From an uncultured Bacteroidales bacterium (GTDB lineage: Bacteria > Bacteroidota > Bacteroidia > Bacteroidales > P3): a stretch of 64,000 nt of DNA. Under the pieces are notes generated by a model. The model had not been told where the DNA came from. It was given only the letters and a program-made list of their open reading frames with translations, and did no database searches. A program made the position numbers and the translations under genes. This document shows positions 61,731 to 64,000 of the stretch, piece after piece. How positions within the stretch are numbered: the stretch's first letter is position 1; every line of letters starts with the position of its first letter. Where the stretch lies: contig CAMUZR010000004.1 in assembly GCA_947165255.1 (NCBI GenBank), positions 1 to 64,000 on the forward strand. The letters are read 5' to 3'.

Positions 61731-62228
61731 TCAGTCGTTGAAGTACTTAGGAAAGTCTAAAATCTCCATGTCTCTGGGGGTGCCGTCGATGGCGAAGCGC
61801 ACCAAGGTGTCGACCTTCTGGAACCCTTGTCGTCCGGCAGCGCCGGGGTTGATATGGAGCAGGTTCAGCTCTTTGTCCCACATCACTTTCAGTATATGGC
61901 TGTGGCCGCAAACGAAGATGTCAGGTTTCTCGCTTTTGAGCAACTGCAGGATGGGGGCGGGATAGTGCCCTGGCCACCCGCCGATATGTGTCATAATCAC
62001 CTTCAGTCCTTCGCAGTGGAAAATATCTGTGCCCATCACCTCATATCGCATCTTGTAGTCGTCCATATTACCGTAAACGGCATGGATGGGCTTAAACTCT
62101 CGTAGCTCCTCCAGTACGCCGCGCCCCATGTCGCCGGCATGCCATATTTCGTCAACGTCCTTAAAAAAAGTATAAACCTGGCTGGGCACTACGCCGTGTG
62201 TATCAGAAAGAACTCCAATTCTCTTCAT
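61731..62228 (-). CDS. Metallophosphoesterase, YfcE/MJ0936 family
   Basis: A 165-residue calcineurin-like phosphodiesterase. Metal ligands in order: SDTHG (Asp 9, His 11), GDM (Asp 33), GNMDD (Asn 54), THIGG (His 81) and GHSH (His 109, His 111). Family members hydrolyse small phosphodiesters in the cytosol. Full length. Own promoter at 62247. Confidence 0.9.
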   Translation of the reverse strand: MKRIGVLSDTHGVVPSQVYTFFKDVDEIWHAGDMGRGVLEELREFKPIHAVYGNMDDYKMRYEVMGTDIFHCEGLKVIMTHIGGWPGHYPAPILQLLKSEKPDIFVCGHSHILKVMWDKELNLLHINPGAAGRQGFQKVDTLVRFAIDGTPRDMEILDFPKYFND

Positions 62229-62246
62229 ATTGCTTTTTTTTCATTG

Positions 62247-62254
62247 CAAAAATA
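62247..62254 (-). promoter_or_regulatory. -7 element (TATTTTTG) of the phosphoesterase
   Basis: Reverse complement of CAAAAATA, 19 bp before the start at 62228, giving a very short leader. Confidence 0.6.
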
Positions 62255-62467
62255 CGGGAATTTTCTGACATGAACACCTTTGTCCCTAAAAATAAACACA
62301 AGACCCGTATTATCATTCGGTTACCTTCTTCCCTCCAAGAGCCATTTTAGACTCAAAAGAATTGTTTTGTCGCCTCGTTTCGGGGGCCACCCTCACATGG
62401 TTGGTGACATTCAGCGTTTTTTTCTGATAAAAGATAATAAAAACAGCATTAGAACGTTAATGAATAT

Positions 62468-63415
62468 ATGTATTGTAAGAGAAATATCTTCCGACTCTTG
62501 CTAGCGATGGCCGTTACCACATTGGCTTTCAGCAGTTGCAAGAAATTCCAAGGCGACGTCACAGTCCCTGCATATATCCATTTGGACCGTATCGATGTGG
62601 TTCCTCAGGCGCAAAATGCCCCCTCTCCCGAGCCTGGTTTTTACAATTCTGAAATCGATGCTGTGCAATTCATCGCCTATTTCGAAGGCGATGCGGCCGA
62701 AACCAACCTTGGCTCCTTCCAGCTGCCCTGCACTGTCCCCGTGCTCAACCAGGGCAGCATGAAGTATCTCCGTGTCTATCCTGTAGTGAAACAGAATGGC
62801 GTTTCTTCCACGCGAATTTACTACATCTATTACAACTACATCGAACTCAAAAATGTGAGTGTTACCTCCGACAGCGTCACCAACCTCGGCTCTTTCGACA
62901 GCGGTAAGCAACAGTGGTACCTCCAAACCAACTACAAAACCCGCAGTCAGATGCGGGTCCTGAGCGAAGACTATTTCGAACCCACCTCTTTCTCCTCCCA
63001 TTTCGACAGTACTGTCGTATGGGTGTCCGACGACCCGGAAGGTGCCTGCACAGGCCAAGGCTATGGCCTCGTCCATCTCCCCGACACCGTCTCTGTCCAG
63101 AATTTCTATATCAACGACGAATTCGACATTCCCAACAGCACCGTTTACATGGAGATGAACTACCAAACCGATGTTACTCTCTATGTCAACATGATAGGCT
63201 TCGAGCTAAACAGTGATCGCCATGCCACCTCTAAAGGTGTTGCGGCGCTGAGACCCACTACCGGTAAAGGGTGGCGCAAAGTCTACATCAACCTCACCCG
63301 CACCTGGAGTCAATTCAACTACAATCAACCCTTCACTGTCTATTTCCAGGCGGCCAATACCGAGGGTATTGATGCCAATGTGAAAATCGACAACGTAAAA
63401 ATCCTCTCTTACTAA
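62468..63415 (+). CDS. Hypothetical lipoprotein, beta-rich
   Basis: A 315-residue protein with lipobox FSSC (Cys 24). The mature part is beta-rich with many Tyr and Thr, and a C-terminal GWRKVYINLTRTWSQF...FTVYFQA segment that looks like a jelly-roll, possibly a carbohydrate-binding fold. I do not recognise the family. It lies 38 bp before a polyprenyl glycosylphosphotransferase gene, so it may belong to an exopolysaccharide or envelope glycan locus continuing off the window. Confidence 0.65.
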   Translation: MYCKRNIFRLLLAMAVTTLAFSSCKKFQGDVTVPAYIHLDRIDVVPQAQNAPSPEPGFYNSEIDAVQFIAYFEGDAAETNLGSFQLPCTVPVLNQGSMKYLRVYPVVKQNGVSSTRIYYIYYNYIELKNVSVTSDSVTNLGSFDSGKQQWYLQTNYKTRSQMRVLSEDYFEPTSFSSHFDSTVVWVSDDPEGACTGQGYGLVHLPDTVSVQNFYINDEFDIPNSTVYMEMNYQTDVTLYVNMIGFELNSDRHATSKGVAALRPTTGKGWRKVYINLTRTWSQFNYNQPFTVYFQAANTEGIDANVKIDNVKILSY

Positions 63416-63453
63416 ATTCAACCTAGTGCATCTCTCACTGCAAGACACGTGTA

Positions 63454-64000
63454 ATGAAGGCTAAACAAGTCACCATCCGTTATATTTTCTTCGACATCCT
63501 TAGCGCCATAATGGCTTGGGCGCTCCTTTTCGTCTTCCGAAAGATAGGATTCGAAAACTTCGTTTTCAGCGACCTCACGCAGATCTTCTCTGATGCCAAT
63601 TTCTGGTGGGGAATAGTCATTGTCCCCGCCGGATGGCTCTGCCTCTATACCATCCAGGGCTCATACAAGAACGTGCTGCGCAAATCGCGTCTGAAAGAGG
63701 CGCAGGACACCGTCGTCGCCACCCTCATCGGCGTCGTGGTCATCTTCTTTGCCCTGATGCTGGACGACGAGGTGGGCAACTATCGCAACTACTATCTCTC
63801 CGCACTCTTTCTTTTCATCGTCCATCTGTCCCTCACCTACCTCTGTCGTGTGCTGCAGACCTCCCAAATAGTGCGCAGTGTGCATGAACGCCGCACAGGT
63901 TTCCCCACACTGCTCATCGGCAGCCATAAGAAGGCCTACCAGACCTACCTCGACCTTGAAAATCAGGAGAAATATTCCGGCAACATTTTCGTGGGCTTCG
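63454..64000 (+). CDS. Polyprenyl glycosylphosphotransferase, N-terminal part (3' partial)
   Basis: The frame opens at ATG 63454 and is still open at 64000 (182 codons visible). Four helices (about 8-28, 49-67, 89-107, 117-136) are followed by TGFPTLLIGSHKKA, the start of the CoA-binding-like domain found in WbaP/exopolysaccharide sugar transferases, whose catalytic bacterial sugar transferase domain would lie beyond the edge. Such enzymes start glycan synthesis by moving a sugar phosphate to undecaprenyl phosphate. The preceding lipoprotein gene may be part of the same locus. Confidence 0.78.
   Translation, partial: MKAKQVTIRYIFFDILSAIMAWALLFVFRKIGFENFVFSDLTQIFSDANFWWGIVIVPAGWLCLYTIQGSYKNVLRKSRLKEAQDTVVATLIGVVVIFFALMLDDEVGNYRNYYLSALFLFIVHLSLTYLCRVLQTSQIVRSVHERRTGFPTLLIGSHKKAYQTYLDLENQEKYSGNIFVGF

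Overview
The window reads as chromosomal DNA from a member of the order Bacteroidales (Bacteroidota). Promoters are the Bacteroidota sigma-70 type (TAnnTTTG at -7, seen about 18 times, often as TATCTTTGCA), starts have no consistent Shine-Dalgarno, and gene families such as DUF5686, GH92, PorT-like barrels, a C10 peptidase with a type IX secretion C-terminal domain, and LytTR/TamB fit that group. The genus cannot be fixed from this window. Coding DNA is fairly GC-rich; the stretch at about 49.0-50.7 kb is clearly AT-richer.

Layout. 0-1.8 kb: the end of a Gly/Arg-rich protein, a DxD glycosyltransferase-like protein and a DUF2589 protein, followed by a repeat-dense intergenic region. 2.3-4.6 kb: copper chaperone and a compact Cu+ P-type ATPase. 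4.6-9.2 kb (minus): DUF5686 outer-membrane protein, UbiA prenyltransferase and radical SAM enzyme in one operon. 9.4-12.4 kb: tRNA-Ser, GNAT, flavin reductase, lipoprotein, TfoX. 12.4-15.5 kb (minus): aldose epimerase, EEP phosphatase and Nudix operon, plus an anchored orphan. 16.0-26.1 kb (plus): probable seven-gene operon of acyltransferase, purL, C10 peptidase, pepD, gpsA, purE and a kinase-deaminase fusion, closed by a terminator. 26.2-28.9 kb (minus): small ferredoxin; Gate-family transporter with porin. 29.0 kb: a barrel protein. 30.0-31.3 kb: serS. 31.3-41.2 kb (minus): two envelope orphans, M48 peptidase-barrel, uvrA, a membrane protein and mnmE. 41.3-44.6 kb (minus): fba, ispE, phoH.

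44.8-48.9 kb (plus): ROK kinase, GH92 mannosidase and a small lipoprotein, a likely glycan-use unit. 49.0-51.15 kb is an accessory island: two AT-rich orphan secreted-protein genes, two copies of an 86-bp direct repeat, a gene with an in-frame stop and a decayed transposase. 51.2-57.4 kb (minus): phosphodiester glycosidase-like protein, membrane LytTR regulator and TamB, the last two overlapping by 4 bp. 57.7-61.6 kb (plus): YpfJ-like metallopeptidase, barrel protein, NnrD, tRNA-Asn and two small membrane proteins. 61.7-64 kb: phosphodiesterase (minus), orphan lipoprotein and the start of a polyprenyl glycosylphosphotransferase cut by the window end.

Most of the window is housekeeping. The least explained items are the left-edge DUF2589 locus with its heptamer arrays, a 180-bp nested-inverted-repeat element, the P1B ATPase without a nucleotide-binding domain, the P-loop kinase-dCMP deaminase fusion, the M48-barrel fusion, and the repeat-bounded island at 49-51 kb. 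None can be shown to be a new system from sequence alone.
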